Shown in pieces: positions 1-7,145 of a stretch of DNA of 25,592 nucleotides (position 1 is the first letter of the stretch; the number at the start of each line of letters is the position of its first letter). The stretch is taken from the NCBI GenBank assembly GCA_026770585.1, contig MU646420.1, positions 138,917-164,508 of the forward strand, in the 5' to 3' direction. The notes below the pieces were generated by a model. That model was given only the letters and a program-made list of their open reading frames with translations. It was not told where the DNA came from and did no database searches. The position numbers and the translations under genes are program-made. Origin of the DNA: Baffinella frigidus. Its lineage: Eukaryota > Cryptophyceae > Cryptomonadales > Baffinellaceae.

Positions 1-31
<31 letters not shown>
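1..31. other. Poly-G run at contig start
   Basis: Thirty-one consecutive G. A pure homopolymer exactly at the window edge is more likely a sequencing or assembly artefact than biology, although the genome is rich in G-runs. The window also ends in a run of C. Confidence 0.7.
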
Positions 32-34
<3 letters not shown>

Positions 35-698
35 CGGTTTACCGTCTATGGTTTGACCAGTGGGTCGAGCTGCGGTGGCCTGCGCCTAAACCTAAACCAT
101 AAAACCTGAAGTACGCTCTCCCTCCTCCCCCACCCAAGAACGCTCTCCATTCTCCTCCTCCGGGTGTAGGGTTTGCTTGACCGTTCCAAGAAACACCGAT
201 CCAACCCGCTACCCACTTCGTGCAAGCACTTCCCCACCCGACGGATGTTCCCCGCACGACTGTTGATGAAACGTGCGGGGTTGGTACTTCTCCCTAAACC
301 CTACAAAATGAACTCTGCACCCCAAAGAAAAACTACGAAATGAACCCTGAGCCCCCCCGCTCGGAGTTGGTATTAGGTGACCTACAAAGGCGAGGGAAAA
401 CGGCTTCGAGAAAGCCAAAATCGTGTCGAGGCTGGGACAGAATCCGAGTCCCGTCTGAAAACAAACGCGAACCCTGGCATGATCCCTGGTGCAGTGCGAT
501 GGAAGTTGCCCGCACGACTGTTGACTGAACCGTGCGGGGTTGGTACTTCTCCCTAAACCCTACAAAATGAACCCTGGACCCCAAACCCTGAATCCTGCTC
601 CAGTGCTATCACACCCGGAAGTACAAGTCCCTAAACCCTACGAAATGAACCCCAACCCCTCATCCCTGAACCCTAAATTATGGGTGCCAAAATTGCAG
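32..698. repeat. Telomere-like degenerate repeats with a duplicated hairpin-containing unit; no exon seen
   Basis: Scattered CCCTAAA/CCCTACAAAATGAA units make up much of this stretch. A unit starting CCCGCACGACTGTTGA and containing CCCGCACG...CGTGCGGG, which can fold into a hairpin, occurs at about 250-316 and again at 509-573, each followed by GGTTGGTACTTCTCCC. By position this is intron upstream of the first visible PI 4-kinase exon. I see no kinase-like exon here, so the N-terminal exons are probably off the left edge. Confidence 0.6.
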
Positions 699-794
699 TG
701 CTACGGGCCGGAGCACACGCGGGAGTACAAAACGGCGCAGCGCAACTTCATCGAGAGCATGGCGGGATACGCTGTCCTCTGCTATCTCCTCCAG
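699..794 (+). CDS. PI4KB: PI4K exon A
   Basis: Thirty-two codons, CYGPEHTREYKTAQ to CYLLQ. Acceptor TTGCAG precedes 699; donor CCAG|GTAAAC follows 794. It matches the helix just before the catalytic loop. Confidence 0.9.
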
Positions 795-3700
795 GTAAAC
801 CCAAACAGTGTGTAAGGTTGAGGTTTTCAAGGTTCAGAGTTTAGGGTGCAGGTTTTGGGTGCAGGTTGTAGGGTGTAGGGTTAGGGGTGTAGGGTGTAGG
901 GTGTAGGGTGTAGGGTGTAGGGTTTATGGTGTAGGGTTTGGCAACTTCATCGAGAGTATGGCGGGGTACGCGGTCCTCTGCTAACTCCTCCACGTAAACC
1001 CAAACAGTGTTTAGGGTTGAGGCTTTCAAGGTTTAGAGTTTAGGGTTCAGGTGGTGGCTGTATTGTGTAGGGTTAGGGGTGTAGGGTGTAGGGTGTAGGG
1101 TTTAGCAACTTCATCGGGAGCATGGCCTCCAGATCCAAACCTGGCCTTAGCCTGAGAGATGGTGGTTGAGGAAATCGCGATGCACGGCCGTGCCTCTGAT
1201 CGAATCGACGGGAACGTGCTGCCGCCCAGAAACCCCAAACAATAAAAGTAAAAAGTAAATGATATATCCCTTATGTGGCGGCGCCACTCACAGGTGGCAC
1301 CTCGTCAAAATGTCGACTTTGGCATTTTTTAATTAGGCCGCCTCTTAATGGAAAATTATGAAAAAAACACCAGCTTGTCAGGCTCGCTAAGCTGAACAAA
1401 TTGAGTAATTGGTGCTCAACGACCCGAGAAATTCCTGATTTATGAGACCCGGAAAACCGTCCTCCGCTAAATTCGAATCCCTACGCCTGATTCCTGCTAA
1501 AAAAATTGATTACGTACTTTTTTCGCCACAAAAGGGATATGATGAATATCACACAATAAAAAATAGAAAATAAAAATAATAATAGATAATAAATAATAAA
1601 AAAATATAAAAAAATAAAAATAAAAAAAAGCTTCAGGGCCGCAACGACGGAAATCTTCTATTAACGCTTGACGGACACACCGTCCACATCTCCTCCCACC
1701 TTCCTACACCTGACACCCGAACCCCCACCCTTCAGAACACTACGGGGATTGTTCATCAAGTCAATTATTGGATTGCTTCGTAGTCAGCAATGGTTGGTCA
1801 CGTTATCCCCGGATATCCGGATATCCGGGGAAGATGTGACTTGCCTTTTGAGCGGATCCCAACCGCCCTGGTCTCTCTCTCAGGTGAAGGATCGCAACGA
1901 CGAAAATCTTTTATTCACGCGCGACGGACACAACGTGCATATTCTAGCTCTGTTCCACTTGAATCGGGCTCGACAATTTGTCGAGCCCAAATCGCAACGG
2001 TTCGCCAAAAGTTGATAAATTCCCTTGAAAAAATAGACTTTTGACGATTTGGGTCGAATAAAAGGACACAATCGATTTAGTCAACCCGAGTGAAACAGAG
2101 CTAGATATTGACTACAGTTTCATGTTCTCCCAGAATGATCCGAAAAGCCTTGACACATGATCGCTAATGCATGTCTCTCTCAGGTGAAAGACCGTAACGA
2201 CGGGAACCTTTTGCTGACAAGGGACGGGCACATCGTGCACATCGACTTCGGGTTCATGCTTTCCAACACGCCGGGGGACATGGCGTTCGAACAGGCCCCC
2301 TTCAAGCTCACCAGCGAATACGTCCAGGTCAGAGCTCTCAGTCTATTTGGGTTCGTCGATTTGGGGAGCCCGGGCTGTTTTCCGCTGGAAAGTTGGCGGA
2401 TTCGTACTGGAATCTCAGCGTGGCAACTTGAGGATAGTCGGTCAACCCGAGTGAGGCAGCGCTGGGGGGCATGGCGTTTGAACAGGCCCCGTTCAAGCGT
2501 ACGAGCGAGTACGTGCAGATTCATGCCGAAAGGCAACGGCGGCAGTACGCGGGCCTCTTGATGCAGAAAGCCAACGTTGGAGAAGCACTTATTTGGATGC
2601 GACTCGGTACAAAACTTACAATAAATGGCTTTATAACCCGTTTGAAACAAGGATTGTAGTGTGGGGGACATGGCGTTTGAACAGGCCCCGCTCAAGCACA
2701 CGAGCGAGTACGTCCAGGTGAGAATCTGCAATTGCACGAACACCTTGAACATGTGCTGAATCGTCCAACAAAACGCGATCATTATTATTGGTCCTGAAAT
2801 CAGTGTCCTCTCCACAATTGACCAGATTTCCACGTCAAAGTTGATTGTCCGGTTCAGTCAACCGGCGCGGGCCTCTCGTTCGCAGGTGATGGGCGGGAAG
2901 GACTCGGGGTCGTTTGCCTACTTTCGGGAGCTGTGCGTCCAGGCACGAGCCCCCTCCTTTCGTGCCCCTCCCCGAGGCCAGTTTGCGTACTTTCGAGAAA
3001 TGTGCGTTCAGGCACGACCCCCCCACTTTCGAGCCCCTCCCCGTGAACACTTTGCCTACTTTCGGGAGCTGTCCAGGCAAGATCGAAACCCGAAGCCCCA
3101 CACCAGGGGTTCCTGGAGGCGCGGAAGCCGCAGAACCGCGACAAGATCCTGCTGCTCGTCGAGATGATGTCTGCCGGCATCGGCGACGAGCTGGTTTCGC
3201 CAAACCCTAAACCTGCCACCTGATAGATTGTCTCTCGGAAAGATAGGCGTGGCGTTGGAGCCATTTATGAGGTGACGCTCCTTTCGAAATGGTGTGTGCC
3301 GGCATCGGCGACGAGCTGGTGCCCCCCACACTCCCAGTCTATTTGCGCGCACCAATTCGGTGGGTGTCCGCCCTAAAGTTGACGGATTTGTGCCGCGAAC
3401 CCAGCATGTCAACTTGATAATAGTCCGAGTGAGGCGGGAAGATGCTGCTACTCGTCGAAATAATTTATACCGGCATCGGCGACGAGCTGGTACCCCCTAA
3501 ACCCTGAACCCTAAACCCTGAACCCTAAACCCTGAATCCTAAACCCTAAACCCTAAACCCTAAACCCTAAACCCTAAACCCTAAACCCTAAACCCTAAAC
3601 CGATACCCTAAACCCTAAGCCCCACACCCAAACCCTAAACCCTAAACTCTAAACCCTACACCTTACGCACTATACTCCAAACACATTCCACGCGCGCGCA

Positions 3701-4838
3701 GCGCTTATGAAAAGCTACACACTAGGCGCGCAGCGCTTGTCGCCACCCTCAACCTTGCTAACCAAAAAAGCCAAACCAGGGGTTGCCGTGTGTCTCGGGG
3801 CAGAACACCGCGGAGCTGGTCGCCACGCTCAAGGGCCTGTACATGGTCGGCAAGTCCGAGGGCGAGGTGCGTTCTTGGTTTCAGGCTTACAGTTTAGAGC
3901 TTAGGGCTTAGTGGCAAGTCCGAGGGCGAGGTGCGTGGTCCTCTTCCTGATTCACGGCTCAGTGGTGTGTGTTGAGGTTTTAGGGGTTGCTGTTTTGGAG
4001 TCAGGGTTTAGAGTTTCATGGCAAGTCGGAGGGGGGGGGTGCGTTCTTGATTTAGGGCGGAGGGTTTAGGGCTTAGTGTTAGGGCGTGTGGTTTAGAGTT
4101 TAGGGGCTGGTCGCCACCCTCAAGGGCCCGTACATGGTCGGCAAGTCCGAGGGCGAGGTGCGTTCTTGATGCAGGGCGTAGAGGTGAGGAGTCGGCGTTG
4201 AGGGTTTAGGGGCAAATCCGAGGGCGAGGTACTTTCTTGCAGAAGTCAGCAGTCGGCCAGCCAGCCAGTCAGTAAGCCACCCTGTCAGCCAGCCAGTCAG
4301 TCAGCCAGCCCCAGCCTGTCCCAGACTGTCAGTCAGCAAGCCAGTCAGCCGGTCAGTCAGCCAGCCAGTCAGCAGCAAGAATCCTCCAAACGTGAAGCTG
4401 CTAGGGTCATCTTTTCTGCACGTACCTGTGGTCAAGAAGAATTCGTGTGGTAAAGATGGCCGAGATGTTGTGCATGGTCGCCAAGTCCGAGGGCGGGGTG
4501 CGTTCTTGATTCAGCGCTTAAGGTTCAGGGCTCAGGGGTTGGGTTTAGGGTTTGGGGTCAAGTCTGAGGGGGAGGTGCGCGTGCGACCATTTTCGGTTGA
4601 GGGGCAAGTCCGATTTGAATGGTGGTGGTAATAACGGCTTCTCTCTGCAGGTGCGCGCATTCGTGCACTCGCTCGTGGACCAGTCGCTCGACAATTGGTA
4701 CACGCGGCAGTACGATAACTACCAGGTTGCGAGCCTCTCTCTCTCTCTCCATCTCTATCTCTCGCTCGCACTGTGTCGCGCGATCTCTCTCTCTCTCTCT
4801 CTCTCCATCGCTATCTCTCCATCGCTATCTCTCCATCG

Positions 4839-4905
<67 letters not shown>

Positions 4906-5040
4906 CACGCGGCAGTACGACAACTACCAGGTTGCGGCCCTCTCCCAAACACGTCTATATCTCGCGCGCGCGCGAGCTCTCTCTCTCTCGCTCGCTCTCT
5001 CTCGCCCTCTCTCTCTCTCTCTCGCTCGCTCTCTATCTTG

Positions 5041-5074
<34 letters not shown>

Positions 5075-5312
5075 TACACACAAATAGACACGACTGCGAT
5101 CCGAACGTCCCCGTGTTTTCCCCCCTGGAATGGTGACTGACCAGAGGTGTTTCTGGTACAAACCCAGCTCGCTTTAGTCATCGCCCGGTACAAACCCTGC
5201 TCAATTTAGTCAACTATCCGGGTTAGTCAACTGCTCGGTTGAGTTAACCGCCGCGCGTGGGGCTCATAACCAGGTGCTCCAGAAGACGTTCTCCAACCTC
5301 TTCTCCTGGTAG
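699..5312 (+). CDS. PI4KB: Phosphatidylinositol 4-kinase beta (type III), C-terminal seven exons; 5' end beyond window
   Basis: Joins 699-794, 2184-2327, 2886-2942, 3107-3193, 3780-3866, 4651-4725 and 5274-5312 (TAG), giving 194 codons with every intron in phase 0. The product is the C-terminal half of a PI3/PI4-kinase catalytic domain, which phosphorylates phosphatidylinositol at the 4-position, typically at Golgi or trans-Golgi membranes. Visible landmarks in family order are AQRNFIESMAGYAV, VKDRNDGNLL (catalytic loop), HIDFGFMLSN (DFG activation segment), FEQAPFKLTSEYV, VQGFLEARK, LLLVEMM, LPC, and LDNWYTRQYDNYQ near the C-terminus, closest to plant-type PI4K-beta. The catalytic loop has RND where the family normally has RHN. 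Intron 3 uses a GC donor; the others use GT. The ATP-binding N-lobe is not in the window. A PI synthase gene follows 1.8 kb downstream on the same strand. Confidence 0.93.
941..1012 (+). pseudogene. Ghost copy 1 of PI4K exon A with its donor region
   Basis: Near-identical to the 3' two-thirds of exon A plus the first intron bases (about 741-812). Similarity continues into the following intron, so this is a tandem duplication of exon end plus intron start. The Tyr codon TAT is TAA, and the last exon base before GT is C instead of G, which weakens the donor. Confidence 0.85.
1104..1127 (+). pseudogene. Ghost copy 2 of PI4K exon A (short)
   Basis: Repeats the AACTTCATCGGGAGCATGGC part of exon A with one change, preceded by the same GTAGGGTTT-type tract as ghost 1. 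It has no donor. Confidence 0.75.
1264..1540. mobile_element. Non-autonomous DNA transposon, 17-bp terminal inverted repeats, possible GAT target duplication
   Basis: Left end ATATCCCTTATGTGGCG is matched at 16 of 17 bases by the inverted right end at 1524-1540. GAT flanks both sides (1261-1263, 1541-1543), consistent with a 3-bp target duplication. No coding capacity is seen. It lies in PI4K intron 1. Confidence 0.75.
1545..1629. repeat. AT-rich low-complexity tract
   Basis: A-rich sequence of AATAAAAATA type, in contrast with the GC-rich neighbours. No gene is seen in it. Confidence 0.8.
1631..1690 (+). pseudogene. Ghost copy of PI4K exon B start
   Basis: Twenty open codons reading LQGRNDGNLLLTLDGHTVHI correspond to the catalytic-loop segment of exon B. 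Copying stops before the DFG segment. No pyrimidine-rich acceptor stands directly in front. Confidence 0.85.
1873..2160 (+). pseudogene. Ghost copy of PI4K exon B with acceptor, split by a transposon
   Basis: TCTCTCTCAG at 1874-1883 is followed by VKDRNDENLLFTRDGHNVHI (1884-1943). The copy is interrupted by an inverted-repeat element (1944-2104) and resumes at 2110 as DYSFMFSQNDP, where the DFG is DYS. Removing the element and one ATATT restores continuity, so the exon copy existed before the insertion. It ends at TGA about 24 bases upstream of the real exon B, which has the same TCTCTCTCAG acceptor. Confidence 0.88.
1944..2104. mobile_element. 161-bp inverted-repeat element, 5-bp target duplication ATATT (CTAGCTCTGT family)
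   Basis: Starts CTAGCTCTGTT and ends AACAGAGCTAG. ATATT flanks both sides (1939-1943 and 2105-2109). The interior is AT-rich and non-coding. The same ends with a different 5-bp duplication occur at 7712-7867. It is inserted in a ghost exon. Confidence 0.9.
2184..2327 (+). CDS. PI4KB: PI4K exon B: catalytic loop and activation segment
   Basis: Forty-eight codons. Acceptor CTCTCTCAG|GTG, donor GTCCAG|GTCAGA. It carries VKDRNDGNLLL (Asn replaces the family's His), HIDFGFMLSNTPGD and FEQAPFKLTSEYVQ. Confidence 0.93.
2334..2470. mobile_element. Degenerate CTAGCTCTGT-family element
   Basis: Shares CAGTCTATTTGGGTTCG at its left and CAACCCGAGTGAGGCAGCG at its right with the copy near 22.5 kb. The ends have decayed and no clear target duplication remains. 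It sits directly between exon B and the first downstream ghost of exon B. Confidence 0.7.
2465..2520 (+). pseudogene. Ghost copy 1 of PI4K exon B 3' end
   Basis: Reads GxMAFEQAPFKRTSEYVQ, matching the last 17 codons of exon B. The donor GT is changed to AT (GCAG|ATTC), so it cannot act as a normal 5' splice site. Confidence 0.85.
2663..2719 (+). pseudogene. Ghost copy 2 of PI4K exon B 3' end, donor intact
   Basis: Reads GDMAFEQAPLKHTSEYVQ, followed by CAG|GTGAGA, which is closer to the donor consensus than the genuine exon's CAG|GTCAGA. No acceptor is visible directly in front. It could be an alternative donor-side exon end, but I favour a ghost. Confidence 0.8.
2886..2942 (+). CDS. PI4KB: PI4K exon C
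   Basis: Nineteen codons, VMGGKDSGSFAYFRELCVQ. Acceptor TTCGCAG; donor CAG|GCACGA, a GC donor. It matches the family segment VM..G....F.YF..L..QG that continues in exon D. Confidence 0.88.
2919..3078 (+). repeat. Tandem 69-bp units (two full, one partial): exon C end plus intron start
   Basis: Units begin at FAYFREL (real, about 2919), FAYFREM (about 2982) and FAYFREL again (about 3050). Each carries the exon-C end, a GC donor (GCACGA, GCACGA, GCAAGA) and, in the first two, similar CCCCTCC-rich intron. The period is 69 bp or close to it, so the repeat stays open in the exon frame. The last copy has a small deletion. Confidence 0.8.
3107..3193 (+). CDS. PI4KB: PI4K exon D
   Basis: Twenty-nine codons, GFLEARKPQNRDKILLLVE to GIGDEL. 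Acceptor CACCAG, donor CTG|GTTTCG. Joined to exon C it gives the family motif CVQGFLEARK. Confidence 0.92.
3283..3320 (+). pseudogene. Ghost copy 1 of PI4K exon D end with donor
   Basis: Repeats the codons for AGIGDEL followed by GGTGCC. The part before it is diverged. Confidence 0.8.
3326..3440. mobile_element. Degenerate CTAGCTCTGT-family element
   Basis: Carries CAGTCTATTTG, an AAAGTTGACGGATTTGTGCC interior and CCGAGTGAGGCGGG at the right, shared with the 7.7-kb and 22.5-kb copies. It separates the two ghosts of exon D. Confidence 0.7.
3438..3492 (+). pseudogene. Ghost copy 2 of PI4K exon D with donor
   Basis: Reads KMLLLVEIIYTGIGDEL then CTG|GTACCC. It matches the last 17 or so codons of exon D. 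Confidence 0.85.
3496..3665. repeat. Interstitial telomere-like array (CCCTAAA)n
   Basis: About 20 near-perfect heptamers CCCTAAA with occasional variants, inside PI4K intron 4. TTTAGGG is the plant/algal-type telomere unit. Confidence 0.95.
3780..3866 (+). CDS. PI4KB: PI4K exon E
   Basis: Twenty-nine codons, GLPCVSGQNTAELVATLKG to GKSEGE. Acceptor AACCAG; donor GAG|GTGCGT. LPC corresponds to the family's LPCF, followed by the linker before the C-terminal helices. A weak copy of its GTCGCCACCCTCAA stretch lies upstream at 3739-3752. Confidence 0.9.
3912..4575 (+). pseudogene. Six ghost copies of the PI4K exon E end in one intron
   Basis: Copies of the GKSEGE end with its donor occur at 3912-3932, 4020-4042, 4107-4159 (longest, LVATLKGPYMVGKSEGE), 4211-4230, 4470-4499 and 4555-4575, with a bare GGCAAGTCCGA at about 4604. 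Most keep GAG or GGG followed by GTGCGT or a close variant. Between them lie degenerate TTTAGGG sequence and a CAGYCAGC minisatellite. Confidence 0.85.
4247..4377. repeat. CAGCCAGT/CAGTCAGC minisatellite
   Basis: Tandem 4-8 bp units of CAGC and CAGT in PI4K intron 5. The many AG dinucleotides could compete as acceptors. Confidence 0.9.
4651..4725 (+). CDS. PI4KB: PI4K exon F
   Basis: Twenty-five codons, VRAFVHSLVDQSLDNWYTRQ then YDNYQ. Acceptor CTCTGCAG, donor CCAG|GTTGCG. It corresponds to the C-terminal helices of PI4K-beta, where plant members have SLDAWRTRQYDYYQ. Confidence 0.93.
4729..5087. repeat. CT and CA microsatellites flanking a ghost exon end
   Basis: Long (CT)n and (CA)n tracts at 4734-4904 and 4975-5087 give spurious Ser/Leu and Thr/His open frames on both strands. 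They lie wholly inside PI4K intron 6. Confidence 0.97.
4905..4932 (+). pseudogene. Ghost copy of PI4K exon F end with donor
   Basis: Encodes TRQYDNYQ followed by CAG|GTTGCGGCCCTCTC, nearly identical to the end of exon F and its intron start at 4702-4740. It sits between the two microsatellites, so the microsatellite start was duplicated too. Confidence 0.88.
5274..5312 (+). CDS. PI4KB: PI4K last exon G with stop
   Basis: Twelve codons VLQKTFSNLFSW plus TAG. Acceptor ATAACCAG. Plant PI4K-beta ends ...YYQRVLNGIL, so a short hydrophobic C-terminus after the YDNYQ motif fits. No AATAAA is seen in the next 300 bases. Confidence 0.85.
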   Translation: MLQKTFSNLFSW

Positions 5313-5517
5313 TCTCGCACGCAGCTTTCTCCACTCCTCGGCTTCACTCCACATCACGCTCGACATTCCGCTGGGCCCGCCTCAGAACGAATCGCCGAAA
5401 CGACGTTCTCTCTGGGGATGCAGCTTCGTGTAAAGTCACTGCGGTCATCCTACACGGGCCTATATCCCCAGATTCTCGAACCCCTTCTCCTGTTAGAGCC
5501 GCGCGCCTCGGCAGTCC

Positions 5518-5612
5518 TGAGGCGGGCCCGTCTTCTTTCTTGTCCCGAGGTGGGCCCGTCTTCCTTCGTGTCTCGAGGCGGGCCCATCTGCTCCGGAGGT
5601 GGGCCCGTCTGT
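5518..5612. repeat. GGCGGGCCCGTCT minisatellite
   Basis: Four tandem units of about 29 bp with core GAGGYGGGCCCGTCT. The core recurs singly near 5706, 5990, 6008, 6674 and 13558. Confidence 0.85.
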
Positions 5613-5624
5613 CCCTGAGGCTTT

Positions 5625-5692
5625 CTGCAGAACCAGTTCCAGTATCCGCGTATGGTGGGAGTTGAAAGAACCTAAAGGACCAAAAGGCGGGC
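5625..5692 (+). repeat. SINE-like dispersed repeat copy
   Basis: Contains CAGAACCAGTTCCAG, a CCGCGTATGGTGGGAG-like core and a tail AACCTAAAGGACCAAAAGG, as in the copies clustered at 20-21.7 kb. Confidence 0.75.
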
Positions 5693-5736
5693 GCGTGTCT
5701 CCTGCTGAGGCGGGCCCGGGGTTTATCCTGCGGTTT

Positions 5737-5822
5737 CAGGGGTATCTCCGAACGCATCCCCCTTGGGGGGTGCGAGGGGGCTATCCCGAGGGCCCTACTA
5801 GGGTGGTCCTGGGATACCCCTG
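5737..5822. mobile_element. Degenerate TA-MITE
   Basis: CAGGGGTATC at the left is matched by GATACCCCTG at the right, with a CCCTACTAGGGTGGTCCT-like interior. The TA flanks are not preserved. Confidence 0.65.
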
Positions 5823-5871
5823 AGTTCTCTCGCCATGAGACCCTGTCGATAGGCCCGCCTCGAGATGGATA

Positions 5872-5986
5872 CAGGGGTACCTAGCTCATAAGAAACCACC
5901 CCCCCCAGGACCAACATAGGGCCCTAGGCATAGGGCTACTGTAGGGTCCTAGGGGGGGGCGGTTTCTCATGAGCGAGGTACCCCTG
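5872..5986. mobile_element. Palindromic MITE, TA target duplication (CAGGGGTACC family)
   Basis: Terminal inverted repeats CAGGGGTACCTAGCTCAT and ATGAGCGAGGTACCCCTG, flanked by TA on both sides. The interior is itself palindromic (CCCCCCCAGGACC...GGTCCTAGGGGGG). TA duplication and size fit a Tc1/mariner-type MITE. No coding capacity. Confidence 0.9.
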
Positions 5987-6180
5987 TAGGCCCGCTTCGA
6001 GGTTGTTAGGCCCGCCTCGGGACTCAGTGTGGCGAGGCTCCGACTGAGCCACTGCACGCGGGCCTGGAGAGGCGGGGTAGAAGTACCACTGGTAGGGCGG
6101 TGGGAGTGAGAGGGAAAGCACCGTTTAATAAACGGATCAACGCATACATGTACCACGGCCGTGGGGAGCTCGTGCGCAGA

Positions 6181-6403
6181 CCCCGACACGAGAGGATGGA
6201 TAGAGACGCCGCTTCACGAATGTGCACGAGAGGGATACCTCCACGTGGCGATCCTCTTGCTTGAGGCTAGGGCCGATCCCTCCTTCAAGAACCAAGTCGA
6301 ATCTTCCCCACTGCACACCCCTGCATATTGTGGTCAGACGGAGATGGGAAGCCTTCTCCTCAACCACGGCGCGGACCTCTTCGCCAAGAACAGGGACGGC
6401 AAC
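6181..6403 (+). pseudogene. Ankyrin-repeat exon or gene fragment
   Basis: The frame reads two ankyrin repeats: GWIETPLHECAREGYLHVAI then LLLEARADPSFKN, and SSPLHTPAYCGQTEMGSLLL then NHGADLFAKNRDGN. A GTGCGCAG acceptor precedes it and AAC|GTCTGG follows as a possible donor. No other exon of the same gene is recognised nearby, so it could be a single exon of an undetected gene or a captured fragment between the PI4K and PI synthase genes. Beyond 6404 the frame loses ankyrin character. Confidence 0.7.
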
Positions 6404-6536
6404 GTCTGGTCAGAAGAAAAACCTCTTCTCATCCTTCTGGTCACCTGCGGAGTTTGTGGCAATCCAATGGCTCCAACTTTCAGAAGTTCAGAAATTGGGA
6501 GGGTGGAGAAGCAGAGCTTTTGCCTAGGGACATGAT

Positions 6537-6637
6537 CTTCCACCCCTTAATGTTAAAATCTGAGACCACATTTGTGAAACAGAATTGAAAGTTGGTAGAC
6601 AGATGTTGTTTAACATTTTAACATTAAGGGGTGGAAG
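6537..6637. mobile_element. 101-bp inverted-repeat element
   Basis: Perfect 22-bp arms: CTTCCACCCCTTAATGTTAA plus AA at the left is mirrored by TTTTAACATTAAGGGGTGG plus AAG at the right. AT-rich interior. No clear target duplication. Confidence 0.8.
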
Positions 6638-6639
6638 GA

Positions 6640-7104
6640 CCTCAAAACGAGGCTTTGCGGGGATTCCCGGTCCCGAGGCGGGCCCGTCATGCGCTCGATT
6701 GGGTGTAACTTTCGATCCCCTGGGCTCATTTCACTTTTCTCGACGGTTCTAAAATCCTCAAAAGGTCCCCTTCAGATCCGCTCAAAAAATCTGGGGCATC
6801 AAAGGCCCGCAAACATGCTCAAAATATGACTCTCCCAAAACCACCGCATCCATCCTTCCACCCATCCTCGCAAAAACCTTGGGACAACAAAGATGCTTAG
6901 TTTTTCAAGGCCTACAACTTTGCGAAGAAAAGTTTTTTGTTTTAATCAGGGGCACAAAAGTTGGAGGCATCATAGTTCGTGACATTGGAGCCATTTCTGG
7001 TTTTCCCACTAAATAACCTGTTCGTGCTTCTCCACCCTCGAAATTGGAGCCATTGGATTTGATCGCAGAATCCTGAGCCCTAATAAACCGTAAACCCTAA
7101 AGGG
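6640..7104 (+). other. Intergenic / presumed 5' region of PI synthase; no gene seen
   Basis: Single-copy-looking DNA with two TTGGAGCCATT motifs (also near 3255 and 22645). It ends in CCCTAATAAACCGTAAACCCTAA directly before the PI synthase ATG. No TATA box or initiator can be assigned with confidence. Confidence 0.4.
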
Positions 7105-7145
7105 ATGGGAATCCCGGAGGCGCTCTACGTGCCGAACCTGATCGG
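7105..7145 (+). CDS. PIS: PI synthase exon 1 with start codon
   Basis: MGIPEALYVPNLIG; donor GG|GTGAGC. The ATG is 8 residues before the YVPN signature, as in other short-N-terminus PI synthases. Confidence 0.92.

Noticed and set aside
32-2200. Dinoflagellate spliced-leader relics that would identify the organism
   Set aside because: No recognisable spliced-leader sequence was seen on either strand.
2180-2833. 217-aa minus-strand open frame
   Set aside because: Antisense of PI4K exon B and its ghosts; the plus strand carries recognisable kinase motifs.
3496-3665. True telomere or chromosome end
   Set aside because: The array is internal, imperfect and bounded by exons of one gene on both sides.
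4552-5140. Long Ser/Leu/Thr/His open frames on the plus strand and Glu/Arg frames on the minus strand
   Set aside because: They are translations of CT and CA microsatellites inside PI4K intron 6.
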